Shown here: positions 1 to 7,337 of the stretch, piece after piece
How the letters are laid out: each line of letters starts with the position of its first letter
Position numbering within the stretch: position 1 is the stretch's first letter
Notes under the pieces: model-generated
The model's database searches: none
The model's input: only the letters and a program-made list of their open reading frames with translations
What the model was told of the DNA's origin: nothing
Made by a program: the position numbers and the translations under genes
Assembly (NCBI GenBank): GCA_050950205.1
Contig: JBMNHF010000015.1
Coordinates: 1-64,000, forward strand
Direction of reading: 5' to 3'
DNA length: 64,000 nucleotides
Origin: WRAV01 sp050950205
GTDB taxonomy: Bacteria > Bacillota > Clostridia > Oscillospirales > Ruminococcaceae

Positions 1-171
1 GTTATAAACTTGCAAAATGAGTTACGGTTTTTTCTATTCCCAACACTATTCCCAACGCTATTCCCAACGATTTTAAGACGCCGAGTAGATATTGGTTCTG
101 CCCCCAAGCAGCGACTGACAACCTGGCAATTGCCCGAGAGGCTTAAGTCTGCTCTAGGCAAAAATCCCGTA
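1..171. repeat. Gene-free start of window with three 12-nt tandem repeats
   Basis: There is no convincing coding sequence here. Three nearly identical 12-nt units (CTATTCCCAACA/G) lie head to tail at 34-45, 46-57 and 58-69. A plus-strand reading frame that crosses them has no ribosome site and only translates the repeat as a Phe/Pro/Thr/Leu pattern. I see no other signal. Confidence 0.5.
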
Positions 172-393
172 TTACGCTGTTTCTTTTACGCAAAACTCTG
201 CGATGCATTCGTCGATGCTCTCCAAATCTTCACAGGCACCGTTACTATGTATGACTGTAAAATGCAGAAACGCCGGCGCGTGGTTTCCGCAATCATTTTG
301 TGCAGGAACAATCGCCAATTCAATGAAGCTTCCGTCTTTTGCCTGAGATAGTTTCTTCTCTAATGTTTCTTTCCCTACAATTATCTTGACCAA
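172..393 (-). CDS. Small hypothetical protein (73 aa)
   Basis: I do not recognise this protein. It is short and mixed alpha/beta in character, with a Lys/Ile-rich N-terminus (VKIIVGKETLEKKL) and an acidic C-terminal part holding two Cys (ESIDECIAEFC). There is no signal peptide or membrane segment. The sequence AAGAAAGGATG overlaps an ATG at 402, too close for that ATG to use it; a TTG at 393 sits 8 nt after AGGA, so I prefer the TTG start. The gene stands alone, with no partner on the same strand for about 350 bp upstream. Coding status is plausible but unproven. Confidence 0.45.
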   Translation of the reverse strand: MVKIIVGKETLEKKLSQAKDGSFIELAIVPAQNDCGNHAPAFLHFTVIHSNGACEDLESIDECIAEFCVKETA

Positions 394-705
394 TTTTAGC
401 ATCCTTTCTTTTCATAAAACCTGTTTGGATCAATTCTCGCTCCTAACAACCCTATTATGAATAAATTACTTGGCGAAAAAGGTCGAATAAGATTGTATTT
501 TCAAAAATCATTGTTTGCCACAAAAACGAGTAAAAATGAATGGAAAATTAATTGAAAAGTGATACTTTCTTCAGGATAGGACGAGAAAAAGAGCACCCCG
601 TATGAGGACCCCAATGCTTCGGCCGGACAAGCTGCTGCTTTCCTGTATGCGGGAGGAATTCCAAAAGCACCAACACAGGTGTGCGGGTTATAAAGTCCAG
701 CCACT
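394..705. other. Intergenic stretch without a supported gene
   Basis: About 310 bp with no gene I can support. A minus-strand frame of 98 codons runs through it from 797, but it crosses the strong terminator at 706-750 and has no ribosome site. I see no repeat, tRNA or known regulatory element. Confidence 0.4.
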
Positions 706-750
706 AGAGCGAAAAAGCGCCCCTCCGTTATGATTGGGCGCTTTTGCTCT
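706..750 (-). terminator. Rho-independent terminator
   Basis: A long inverted repeat, AGAGC-AAAAAGCGCCC against GGGCGCTTTTGCTCT, lies 10 bp past the stop of the Cys-rich ORF at 761. The flanking A and T runs allow it to work on either strand. A sister hairpin with the same AAAAGCGCCC core occurs at 1734-1763. Confidence 0.75.
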
Positions 751-760
751 ATGCTGTTGC

Positions 761-1021
761 TTATCTCCATTGTCGCCTTCTGGGGCGATTTAAACATCTA
801 TCGCACGGACAGTTGCAGTTGAACGGCTCACAGTTGACTGCTGCCTGCACCGCCCTGACGTACATCCAATCAGGGGCAAGTATGCCCTGATATCCTCCGA
901 TGGGGCCGAGCCTTAAGCAGCGGTAAGGATTTTTACGATAATAGCCCAAAAACATATTCTGCTTCCTTTCTTCCAGGGTACTCCAGTATATGCAGAAGGT
1001 GAAGCAGGCGTTTTGACTCAT
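761..1021 (-). CDS. Small Cys-rich hypothetical protein (86 aa)
   Basis: I do not recognise this protein. It is rich in Cys, Tyr and Arg and ends in a Cys cluster (CEPFNCNCPCDRC) followed by a basic tail, which could bind a metal or nucleic acid. The ATG at 1021 starts just after the T-run of the upstream terminator. The ribosome site is weak (TTTAGGT, directly before ATG). A frame extension to 1048 would place the start inside that terminator, so I reject it. A good terminator follows the stop at once, which supports a real transcription unit. Confidence 0.4.
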   Translation of the reverse strand: MSQNACFTFCIYWSTLEERKQNMFLGYYRKNPYRCLRLGPIGGYQGILAPDWMYVRAVQAAVNCEPFNCNCPCDRCLNRPRRRQWR

Positions 1022-1030
1022 ACCTAAAGA

Positions 1031-1056
1031 AAAAAGGGGTTGTATCAAACAACCCC
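1031..1056 (-). terminator. Rho-independent terminator
   Basis: GGGGTTGT and ACAACCCC form an 8-bp stem with a 5-nt loop. On the minus strand the hairpin is followed directly by a run of T. It lies 15 bp past the stop of the 115-aa gene at 1072 and separates it from the small Cys-rich ORF. Confidence 0.8.
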
Positions 1057-1071
1057 AGCATCATTGAATGG

Positions 1072-1419
1072 TTAAATTTTTGCAAAGGCAGCAGAGATTT
1101 CGGCACCCGACTCGTTGTTCTTGGCCGTTGCGATTAATTGCTCCTCAAGCAAAAAGCCACCTGTAATGGCATCCCGCACCATAGGGAGAAAATCTTCCAC
1201 ACAATCGATGTCGCTGCTCCTCGTACAAGCATCTCTGACCGTTGTTTCTCCCACCCTGTGTTTTTTAGCGACCTTACTAAAAGACTGTGTAACAATGTCC
1301 TGGAATTTATGTTCGGAGCACATCTCTTCCGGAGTTTGATCAATCTCCTGATATACTCTGCGTTTAATTTCCTCCACTACCGCCAGTACATGTTCCGTTC
1401 TTCTGCTTACGTAGCTCAT
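1072..1419 (-). CDS. Hypothetical protein with HTH-like segment (115 aa)
   Basis: Function unknown. It is a soluble, mostly helical protein. Residues around 40-65 (FQDIVTQSFSKVAKKHRVGE, then TTVRDACTR) read like a helix-turn-helix, with a 'VAKKHRVGETTVRDA' arrangement typical of DNA-binding turns. AAAGGAG lies 9 nt before the ATG at 1419; the in-frame ATG at 1428 abuts that site, so I take 1419. A TATAAT box lies upstream near 1470 on this strand, between two TGATCA-centred sequences that could be an operator. It has its own terminator at 1031-1056, so it is probably monocistronic. Confidence 0.55.
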   Translation of the reverse strand: MSYVSRRTEHVLAVVEEIKRRVYQEIDQTPEEMCSEHKFQDIVTQSFSKVAKKHRVGETTVRDACTRSSDIDCVEDFLPMVRDAITGGFLLEEQLIATAKNNESGAEISAAFAKI

Positions 1420-1733
1420 AGTTCGCATCTCCTTTATTCTGATTGATGTGTTGATCAGCCAATGTCATTATTATAGACCAAGAAATCGAATCCATCTATT
1501 GACATAGTGATCAATACTATTTGTGATATTAAGTACTTAAAACGCAACGTTGTAATGTTAACGAAGGAACAACAAAAATAACAAACAATACATAGGTGTC
1601 TCGGGTGTGAGACATCTCTTTGTGCAGTATTTTCTGTGCATTATGCCGAATTGAATCGATAATATTTTATACATGAATGGAATATCCCCATTCTTTTGCT
1701 GACGGTGCTATTCAGGATTTGTAGAGACATAGC
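1420..1733. other. Intergenic region with candidate minus-strand promoter
   Basis: No gene is seen here. On the minus strand a TATAAT sequence near 1470-1475 is a likely -10 box for the 115-aa gene, though the matching -35 is weak. TGATCA occurs on both sides of it (near 1452 and 1508). A small hairpin (TGTCTC against GAGACA) lies near 1597-1615. The rest is AT-rich with no further signal. Confidence 0.4.
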
Positions 1734-1763
1734 AAAAGCGCCCCTTTATCATTGGGCGCTTTT
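1734..1763 (-). terminator. Rho-independent terminator
   Basis: A perfect 10-bp stem (AAAAGCGCCC/GGGCGCTTTT) with a 10-nt loop. It lies downstream of the 64-aa ORF at 1809 on the minus strand. The core matches the terminator at 706-750. Confidence 0.75.
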
Positions 1764-1808
1764 CCCTGAATTGTATAGAAGAATGAAAGCTGTTGCGGAA
1801 TCTGCAAA

Positions 1809-2003
1809 TTACAAATCCTGCAAATCGGCAGCAGGAATGTCGTTTTCGATATTATCTCTTGCCAAATCTGTATCGATAACCGGGTAGATGTCTTCTGGAA
1901 TAGGCCGGTCAATATCTCCGTCTTTCGCTAATTTTTTATTTTTGGGATCCAAAATTATCACCTCACCGTTAGAATAATCGAAAAAAATGGTTTTATGCGA
2001 CAT
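1809..2003 (-). CDS. Small acidic hypothetical protein (64 aa)
   Basis: I do not recognise it. The product is short and acidic, with many Asp/Ile/Pro (DGDIDRPIPEDIYPVIDTD), no Cys and no membrane segment. The ATG at 2003 lacks a clear ribosome site: the preceding bases are C-rich. The upstream GNAT terminator is only 20 bp away, so any promoter would overlap it. The following terminator at 1734-1763 is the best argument for a real unit. Confidence 0.35.
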   Translation of the reverse strand: MSHKTIFFDYSNGEVIILDPKNKKLAKDGDIDRPIPEDIYPVIDTDLARDNIENDIPAADLQDL

Positions 2004-2020
2004 GCGGGGGGATGGGAGAA

Positions 2021-2048
2021 TAAAAAAATACCTCCATTAGGAGGTATT
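2021..2048 (-). terminator. Terminator of the GNAT gene
   Basis: AATACCTCC and GGAGGTATT form a 9-bp stem with a 4-nt loop, followed on the minus strand by seven T. The stem starts within the TAA stop codon of the acetyltransferase gene. Confidence 0.85.
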
Positions 2049-2319
2049 ATTCTAGCAGGTCGGAATGTTCCGGGTGACGTTCAAACCACTTAATGGCATA
2101 AGAGCAGGTTGGCCGAGCCTTAAGGCTGCTGGAGCGGATTTGTTGGACAGCGGCAGAGAGCAGTTTTTCTGCAATACCTTGACCGCGCAGGGATGTGTCT
2201 ACAAAGGTATGATCAATGACTGCAAACCCGTCGCCAGAAGTTGGAAAGGTAACTTCGGCAAGCATTTTTCCGGATGAATCGGTAAGGAAAACATGCCCTG
2301 GTTTTTGTTGCAACTCCAT
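2047..2319 (-). CDS. Small GNAT-family N-acetyltransferase (YjdJ-like, 90 aa)
   Basis: A predicted acetyl-CoA-dependent acetyltransferase of the short Gcn5-related type (about 90 residues, like E. coli YjdJ). The typical pattern is visible: an N-terminal beta meander (HVFLTDSSGKMLAEVTF), the strand IDHTFVDTSLRGQGIAEKLL with the acyl-CoA pyrophosphate loop RGQGIA around residues 49-54, and the late motif TCSYAIKWFERHPEH that is conserved in this subfamily. The ATG at 2319 follows AGGGGTG with good spacing. A frame extension to 2412 adds a low-quality N-terminus and is rejected. The substrate is not predictable. Confidence 0.85.
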   Translation of the reverse strand: MELQQKPGHVFLTDSSGKMLAEVTFPTSGDGFAVIDHTFVDTSLRGQGIAEKLLSAAVQQIRSSSLKARPTCSYAIKWFERHPEHSDLLE

Positions 2320-2463
2320 GTTTATCACCCCTATGGTTAGTATACTCGATTCAGGGGACAAACACAAGAAAAAGAAGATTTTAGGATTCTCTTTTGTGCT
2401 GTGGCAAGACAAGCCAGCAATGTATTTTTGACTAAGTTGCCAATATTAGTTGTGCTTGATATG

Positions 2464-2499
2464 AAAATCCCTGATAACCGCATGGTTATCAGGGATTTT
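2464..2499 (-). terminator. Terminator of tRNA-Leu
   Basis: A perfect 16-bp inverted repeat (AAAATCCCTGATAACC and its complement) with a 4-nt loop begins 1 bp past the encoded CCA end of the tRNA. Confidence 0.85.
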
Positions 2500-2500
2500 C

Positions 2501-2586
2501 TGGTGCCGGTGGTGGGACTTGAACCCACACGTAGTTGCCTACAACGGATTTTGAGTCCGTCTCGTCTGCCATTCCGACACACCGGC
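2501..2586 (-). tRNA. tRNA-Leu(CAA)
   Basis: An 86-nt class II tRNA including encoded CCA. The acceptor stem is GCCGGTG. The anticodon stem ACGGA/TCCGT encloses the loop CTCAAAA, so the anticodon is CAA. A long variable arm (TTGTAGGCAACTAC region) and a T arm with GGTTCAAGTCC are present, as expected for tRNA-Leu. A perfect terminator follows. Confidence 0.95.
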
Positions 2587-2675
2587 AAAATAGAGCACGG
2601 CCAAAATATAGGATCTTTTTAGCCAGCGCTTTTGATTATACTATAGTGGGAACACAAAATCAAGTCTTTTTTCAA

Positions 2676-3320
2676 CTATAAAGTCTCGTTGATCTGAAAA
2701 CTCAACGTCATAAGGCTATCCGCCAGTTGAACGTCTTCCACCAAGATTTCGTTGCGGTAAAGACTGGAAAGATCGTACTGGGTAAAGTTCCAATAGCACT
2801 TGACATCCAGATCAATCAGCTTTTTTACCAGATCAGGCACTGCAGACGGCGGCACACAAAGCACAGCTGCCAGCGGTCGATGTTCTTTGCAGAAATCGGT
2901 TAACTCAGACACATGGCGAACGGTCCAGTGGTTGATGGTTTTTCCAACGGTGGCGGAGCTTTCGTCAAAAAGAGCCAACAGTTTAAATCCGCAAGATTCA
3001 AAGTCTACATGGTTGGCAAGTGCTACGCCCAAATTACCCGCTCCCACCAAAATGGTGGGCAGGTTTCCGTCTACCGAGAGAATTCGTCCAATTTCCGCCC
3101 GCAAAGACGCTACGTTATAGCCATAGCCTTGCTGTCCAAACCCTCCAAAGCAGTTGAGATCCTGCCGAATTTGTGAGGCTGTAAAACCAATCATATCGGC
3201 AAACTCACGGGAGGAAATCCGCTCGACACCGTTTTTCATCAGCTCGGTTAGCAAGCGGTAATAGCGGGGCAACCGCCGGACAACAAGGGGGGAAACTCCT
3301 GGATATTTTGGCAATATCAT
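2676..3320 (-). CDS. rex: Redox-sensing transcriptional repressor Rex
   Basis: A Rex-family repressor: it binds operators when NAD+ is high and is released by NADH, controlling fermentative and energy genes. The N-terminal winged helix shows LPRYYR (about residues 17-22) and the family signature around RQDLNCFGGFGQQGYGY (about 52-68). The Rossmann domain has the NAD loop VGAGNLGVAL (about 90-99) and the closing helix region NFTQYDL. Length from 3320 is 214 aa, usual for Rex. A consensus promoter at 3361-3389 would start transcription downstream of the farthest in-frame ATG (3389), which excludes it. GGAG is only 2 nt from the ATG at 3320 but 8 nt from a TTG at 3314, so TTG may be the true start. 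Confidence 0.95.
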   Translation of the reverse strand: MILPKYPGVSPLVVRRLPRYYRLLTELMKNGVERISSREFADMIGFTASQIRQDLNCFGGFGQQGYGYNVASLRAEIGRILSVDGNLPTILVGAGNLGVALANHVDFESCGFKLLALFDESSATVGKTINHWTVRHVSELTDFCKEHRPLAAVLCVPPSAVPDLVKKLIDLDVKCYWNFTQYDLSSLYRNEILVEDVQLADSLMTLSFQINETL

Positions 3321-3360
3321 CACTCCATACGCTTCCTGACCGAAGCGAATTCTACGTTTT

Positions 3361-3389
3361 ATTTTACAGGAAAAGCCCTTTAATGTCAA
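3361..3389 (-). promoter_or_regulatory. Sigma-A promoter of rex
   Basis: On the minus strand: TTGACA, 17 bp, TAAAAT, placed about 40 bp before the rex start. One mismatch to consensus in the -10. Confidence 0.8.
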
Positions 3390-3547
3390 TTAATCGTTAC
3401 ACGAATATCCATTCATTGGTGAAGCAATTTATTAATTGGATGATCCTGCCAAATATATTATGTATGCAGCTCCATCACCGAGAAAGCTAATGCCCGGTAC
3501 CACACCTGGCTTATCTGCAGAATGTGGCTCCTTGCAATCCGGCTGGC

Positions 3548-4135
3548 TTAGCAGAGAAAAAAGGAGCGAATTCCCAGCCAGATGACCAGCAGTGCAGAAG
3601 CAAATTCCAACCACCTGGAAAATCGACCCGAGGCCAACTTTTTCCCCAGCCAGCAACCTGTTCCTATAAATACAAAGCTGGTTGCCGAACAGAGAGAAGA
3701 CGTGAGCAAAATCGGAAACCCAGAGATACCGGCGCCGATCCCAAGGCCTATGTTGTTGAGAGCAAGCACCAGCCCGATGCTGAAGGATTCGGATAGCTCC
3801 ACTGTTTTGTTATTGTCCTTATCAATGCACTCGGGACTGGTGCAAACACCGTGGAGATTGCCCTCCCTGTGCCGGAAGGCCGTCACCAACATCCAAAGCC
3901 CCAGCGCCAACAACACCACTGACCCAAGGTTTTGGGTGAACCAGACCGGAAGCATCCTTTCCAGATAGCGCCCCAGCAGCATGGCGGCGGCGGTGCCAAC
4001 CAAACAGGTCAGGGAAATGTAAAGGTTGGAGAAAAAGTCGATTCCCACCCCTTTGAGCCCAAAACCGATGCCAATCACAAAGCTGTCGGAAGTGGCGGCA
4101 ACGCTTAATAGAAGTACAGTCAGCAGCAGTTCCAT
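3548..4135 (-). CDS. ytaF: YtaF/MntP-family membrane protein (predicted manganese efflux or sporulation protein)
   Basis: A polytopic membrane protein of 195 aa with about six transmembrane segments and the internal two-repeat plan of the MntP/YtaF family. The paired motifs are visible: ATSDSFVIGIGFGL near residue 14 in the first half and ALNNIGLGIGAGISGF in the second. MntP proteins export Mn2+, and the YtaF branch is named from sporulation membrane proteins of Bacillus. The second repeat has Asn-Asn where MntP has an Asp, as in YtaF. The cytoplasmic loop between halves carries CTSPECIDKDNN. The ATG at 4135 follows AAGGA at 9 nt. The gene lies about 158 bp upstream of rex in the same direction, with the rex promoter between. 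Confidence 0.8.
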   Translation of the reverse strand: MELLLTVLLLSVAATSDSFVIGIGFGLKGVGIDFFSNLYISLTCLVGTAAAMLLGRYLERMLPVWFTQNLGSVVLLALGLWMLVTAFRHREGNLHGVCTSPECIDKDNNKTVELSESFSIGLVLALNNIGLGIGAGISGFPILLTSSLCSATSFVFIGTGCWLGKKLASGRFSRWLEFASALLVIWLGIRSFFLC

Positions 4136-4322
4136 CGATTTCCATCCTTCCTTCCCCAAAAATAGGGGACTGTGTTTTTACAACAGTCCAGTCTATGGGC
4201 AAGGAAGCAAATGGTGAGTGGGGGCAGGGTAAGCAGGCAGAGATAAAAACTCTAAAAATCCTACGCCACGTAAAATCTCGGAAGGAATATACTTAGTTTT
4301 TGGGGACAATATGCGGAATTCA

Positions 4323-4331
4323 TGTTATACT
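4323..4331 (+). promoter_or_regulatory. Extended -10 element upstream of pdp
   Basis: TGTTATACT is a TGn-extended -10 box 39 bp before the pdp ATG. The -35 region is poor, which is usual for extended -10 promoters. Confidence 0.5.
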
Positions 4332-4369
4332 ATAGCAAAGTTTTCTTCCGGGCAGGAGGTGCCGCAACC

Positions 4370-5692
4370 ATGAGAATCTATGACATTATCCGCCACAAAA
4401 GAGACGGTATGGCTCTTTCGGATGAAGAAATTGCATTCTTTGTCCAAGGCTTTACCCATGGCTCCATTCCCGATTATCAGGCATCTGCTTTGCTGATGGC
4501 CATATTTCTTCGGGGGATGAGCCCCCGCGAAACGGCAACTCTTACCGATTGTATGGCCAAAAGCGGCGATTGGGTGGACTTAAGCTCCATTCCCGGCATT
4601 AAGGTGGACAAGCACAGCACCGGTGGAGTGGGGGACAAAACCAGCCTTATTATTGGCCCCATTGTGGCAGCCTGCCAAGTTCCCGTGGCCAAGATGAGCG
4701 GCCGGGGATTGGGCCATACCGGAGGAACGGTAGACAAGCTGGAATCCATTCCCGGTTTGCGTACCGCTGTGGATCAGCAGGAGTTTTTCCGCATGGTGCA
4801 GGAAGCCGGCATTGCCATCGTTGGTCAAAGTGGCAACATTGCCCCCGCCGACAAAAAGCTCTATGCCCTGCGGGATGTGACAGGGACGGTAGAGCATCTT
4901 TCCCTTATTGCCTCCTCCATTATGAGCAAGAAGCTGGCTGCCGGCTCCGATGCCATCCTGCTGGATGTCAAGACCGGAAGCGGCGCCTTCATGAAGACGT
5001 TGGAGGATTCCGTTGCGCTGGCTCAGGCAATGGTGGATATCGGAACCCGCAACCAAAAAAAGACCATGGCTCTCGTCACCGATATGGACACCCCCTTGGG
5101 CTATGCCATCGGCAACTCCTTGGAGGTCATTGAGGCGGTGGAAACCTTGCAGGGCAAAGGCCCCGGGGATTTGACAGCCCTCTGTCTGGAGTTGGCTGCC
5201 CACATGCTGGTGCTGGCAGAGAAGGGAAGTTTTGAGGAATGCCGACAACTGGCCCAACAGGCCGTCGCCAGCGGGGAGGCATTTCGCCGGCTGGTTCAGA
5301 TGGTCAAAGTTCAGGGGGGAGACCCCGCGGTTTTGGAGGATACGGCAAAATTCCCCAAAGCCCCTTTGATAACCCATCTAAAGGCCACCCGGAGCGGTTA
5401 TCTGCGCCACATCCACACCGAAACCTGCGGCATGGCTTCGGTGGTGCTGGGGGCAGGGCGAACCCGCAAGGAGGACCCCATTGACCACAGAGCAGGCATT
5501 GTTCTGCACAAAAAGCCGGGAGAACCAGTTGGGGTAGGGGAGACCCTTGCGGAGCTGCATACCGCTAAGGAAGAACAGCTCCCCGAAGCCATGGAGCTTC
5601 TTTTGCAGGCGATGGAAATCGGAGCTACTCCTCCCGCCCCGGTTCCCATGGTGTACGCCCGGGTTACCGCCGATGGGGTGGAGATGCTGTAG
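4370..5692 (+). CDS. pdp: Pyrimidine-nucleoside phosphorylase
   Basis: Catalyses phosphorolysis of uridine, deoxyuridine or thymidine to the base and (deoxy)ribose-1-phosphate, for salvage and for use of the sugar. The glycosyltransferase family 3 fold is clear: an N-terminal helical domain, the phosphate-binding KVDKHSTGGVGDKTSL near residues 79-95, and the family signature KMSGRGLGHTGGTVDKLES near 108-126. Further on, SSIMSKKLAAGSDAILLDVK corresponds to the base-binding part. Length is 440 aa, normal for Pdp/DeoA. The start at 4370 has CAGGAGGT 9 nt upstream; a frame extension to 4322 overlaps the promoter. The gene is followed by a separate promoter for the NSS transporter. Confidence 0.93.
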   Translation: MRIYDIIRHKRDGMALSDEEIAFFVQGFTHGSIPDYQASALLMAIFLRGMSPRETATLTDCMAKSGDWVDLSSIPGIKVDKHSTGGVGDKTSLIIGPIVAACQVPVAKMSGRGLGHTGGTVDKLESIPGLRTAVDQQEFFRMVQEAGIAIVGQSGNIAPADKKLYALRDVTGTVEHLSLIASSIMSKKLAAGSDAILLDVKTGSGAFMKTLEDSVALAQAMVDIGTRNQKKTMALVTDMDTPLGYAIGNSLEVIEAVETLQGKGPGDLTALCLELAAHMLVLAEKGSFEECRQLAQQAVASGEAFRRLVQMVKVQGGDPAVLEDTAKFPKAPLITHLKATRSGYLRHIHTETCGMASVVLGAGRTRKEDPIDHRAGIVLHKKPGEPVGVGETLAELHTAKEEQLPEAMELLLQAMEIGATPPAPVPMVYARVTADGVEML

Positions 5693-5743
5693 TGTTTTGT
5701 TGCCATGCAAGTGAGAATTGTATAGAAAAATTGGTAAAATTTG

Positions 5744-5772
5744 TTGCTTTTTTCTAGAAATTCTGTTATGAT
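5744..5772 (+). promoter_or_regulatory. Sigma-A promoter of the NSS transporter gene
   Basis: TTGCTT, 17 bp, TATGAT, 30 bp before the start codon of the gene at 5803. Confidence 0.7.
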
Positions 5773-5802
5773 AGGGAAACGATTTTTGTAAGGGGTGTTT
5801 TT

Positions 5803-7200
5803 ATGAAGGAGAGAGAAAGCTTTGCCTCACGGTTAGGATTTGTGCTCATCTCGGCGGGGTGTGCCATCGGGCTTGGGAACGTATGGCGCTTTCCCTATAT
5901 TGTGGGGCAGTATGGCGGCGCGGCATTTGTTTTAATCTATCTTATCTTTCTAGTTACATTGGGCTTGCCCATTATGACCATGGAATTTTCGGTGGGGCGG
6001 GCCAGCCGCAGGAGCATTGCTACCTCTTTTCATGAGTTGGAGCCCAAGGGTAGCAAATGGCACATTTTTAGCTGGTTTGGCATGGCGGGCAACTACCTGC
6101 TGATGATGTTTTATACCACCATATCCGGCTGGATGGTGATATACTTTGTCAAAATGGCTACCGGCGAATTTCAAGGGCTGGATGCCGATGGAGTGGCCAA
6201 CGTATTTGTCAATATGACCTCCAATCAGCCGAGTTTGATGCTGTTTTATATGTTGCTGGTGGTGGCGTTCTGCATGGGCGTCTGCGCCATGGGCCTTCAG
6301 AACGGTGTGGAAAAGATCACTAAGGTTATGATGATCTGCCTGCTGGTCATTATTGTAGTGCTGGCGGTTCGGGCTGTAACGCTGCCGGGAGCTATGGCGG
6401 GACTGGAATTCTATCTCAAGCCCAACTTCTACAACCTGATGTACGACGCCGAAGGCAGATTCCGCTTGGGCGAGGCTATTTTTGCAGCCATGGGACAGTC
6501 CTTCTTTACCCTTTCTCTGGGCGTAGGCTCTATGGCGATTTTTGGAAGCTATATCGGGAAGGACCACCGCCTGCTGGGCGAAGCCCTCAACGTTGGTATT
6601 TTGGATACTGCTGTGGCTCTGGTTATCGGCCTTGTTATCTTTCCCACTGCCTTTGCCTTTGAAGTGAATCCGGGGCAGGGCCCGGCCCTTGTCTTCATCA
6701 CCCTGCCTAACATCTTCAATGCCATGCCCGGCGGACGGCTGTGGGGCAGCCTGTTCTTTGTATTTATGATCTTTGCGGCCCTGTCCACCGTCATCGCTGT
6801 ATTCCAGAACATCATCGCCTTTGCCATGGATAAATGGAACTGGAGCCTGAAAAAATCCGTGCTGTTTAACTGGATTGCCATTTCGGTGCTGAGCCTGCCC
6901 TGTCTGCTGGGCTTTAACCTGTGGTCCCATATCCAGCCTTTTGGCGAGGGCTCTATGATTCTGGATCTGGAGGACTTTATTCTGTCCAACAACATTCTTC
7001 CTCTAGGTTCTTTGGTTTACCTGCTCTTCTGCGTTTCCAAGCGGGGATGGGGCTGGGAGAATTTCATGGAGGAAGCCAATACCGGAGAGGGTCTGCGTTT
7101 CCCCAATGCTCTGCGGTTTTATATGACATGGATTTTGCCCTTTGTTGTTTTGGCTATCTTTGTGGTGGGTTACATTCAAAAATTCGGGCCCGCCAGCTAA
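5803..7200 (+). CDS. Sodium-dependent transporter, NSS/SNF family
   Basis: A secondary transporter of the neurotransmitter:sodium symporter family (LeuT fold), which couples uptake of an amino acid or related amine to Na+. The 465-aa product has about 11 or 12 membrane helices. The hallmark TM1 sequence SAGCAIGLGNVWRFPY (residues 17-32), with the unwound Na+/substrate-binding GLGNVWRFPY segment, is intact. TM6-like AIFAAMGQSFFTLSLGVGSM and TM8-like STVIAVFQNIIAFAMDKW are also typical. AGGGGTG lies before the ATG. It has its own promoter and terminator, so it is monocistronic. The substrate cannot be predicted; bacterial members carry Leu, Tyr, Trp or other hydrophobic amino acids. Confidence 0.93.
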   Translation: MKERESFASRLGFVLISAGCAIGLGNVWRFPYIVGQYGGAAFVLIYLIFLVTLGLPIMTMEFSVGRASRRSIATSFHELEPKGSKWHIFSWFGMAGNYLLMMFYTTISGWMVIYFVKMATGEFQGLDADGVANVFVNMTSNQPSLMLFYMLLVVAFCMGVCAMGLQNGVEKITKVMMICLLVIIVVLAVRAVTLPGAMAGLEFYLKPNFYNLMYDAEGRFRLGEAIFAAMGQSFFTLSLGVGSMAIFGSYIGKDHRLLGEALNVGILDTAVALVIGLVIFPTAFAFEVNPGQGPALVFITLPNIFNAMPGGRLWGSLFFVFMIFAALSTVIAVFQNIIAFAMDKWNWSLKKSVLFNWIAISVLSLPCLLGFNLWSHIQPFGEGSMILDLEDFILSNNILPLGSLVYLLFCVSKRGWGWENFMEEANTGEGLRFPNALRFYMTWILPFVVLAIFVVGYIQKFGPAS

Positions 7201-7220
7201 ATATTTTAAATTGCTACACA

Positions 7221-7257
7221 AAAGCACGTATCTTTTTAAGGGGATACGTGCTTTTCT
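7221..7257 (+). terminator. Terminator of the NSS transporter gene
   Basis: AAAGCACGTATC and GATACGTGCTTT form a 12-bp stem with a short loop, followed by T-rich sequence, 20 bp past the stop codon. Confidence 0.85.
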
Positions 7258-7297
7258 TATCGGATAATCTCCTTGGATATACGGATTCTCAGCAAAG

Positions 7298-7332
7298 AAA
7301 AAGCGAAGGAGCAAAAGGCTCCTTCGCTTTTT
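7298..7332 (-). terminator. Terminator of the M23 peptidase gene
   Basis: A 15-bp inverted repeat (AAAAAGCGAAGGAGC with its complement) around a 5-nt loop, just past the stop of the peptidase gene. A and T runs on both sides let it act in both directions between the converging genes. Confidence 0.85.
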
Positions 7333-7337
7333 AAAAG

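Noticed and set aside
10..351. 113-aa plus-strand ORF
   Set aside because: Begins in the 12-nt repeats, overlaps a better minus-strand ORF and lacks a ribosome site.
501..797. 98-aa minus-strand ORF
   Set aside because: It runs through the terminator at 706-750 and has no ribosome site.
4580..5377. 265-aa minus-strand frame
   Set aside because: Antisense to pdp, no ribosome site, shadow composition.
5950..6930. 326-aa minus-strand frame
   Set aside because: Antisense to the NSS transporter; Gln/His-rich shadow of codons for hydrophobic residues.
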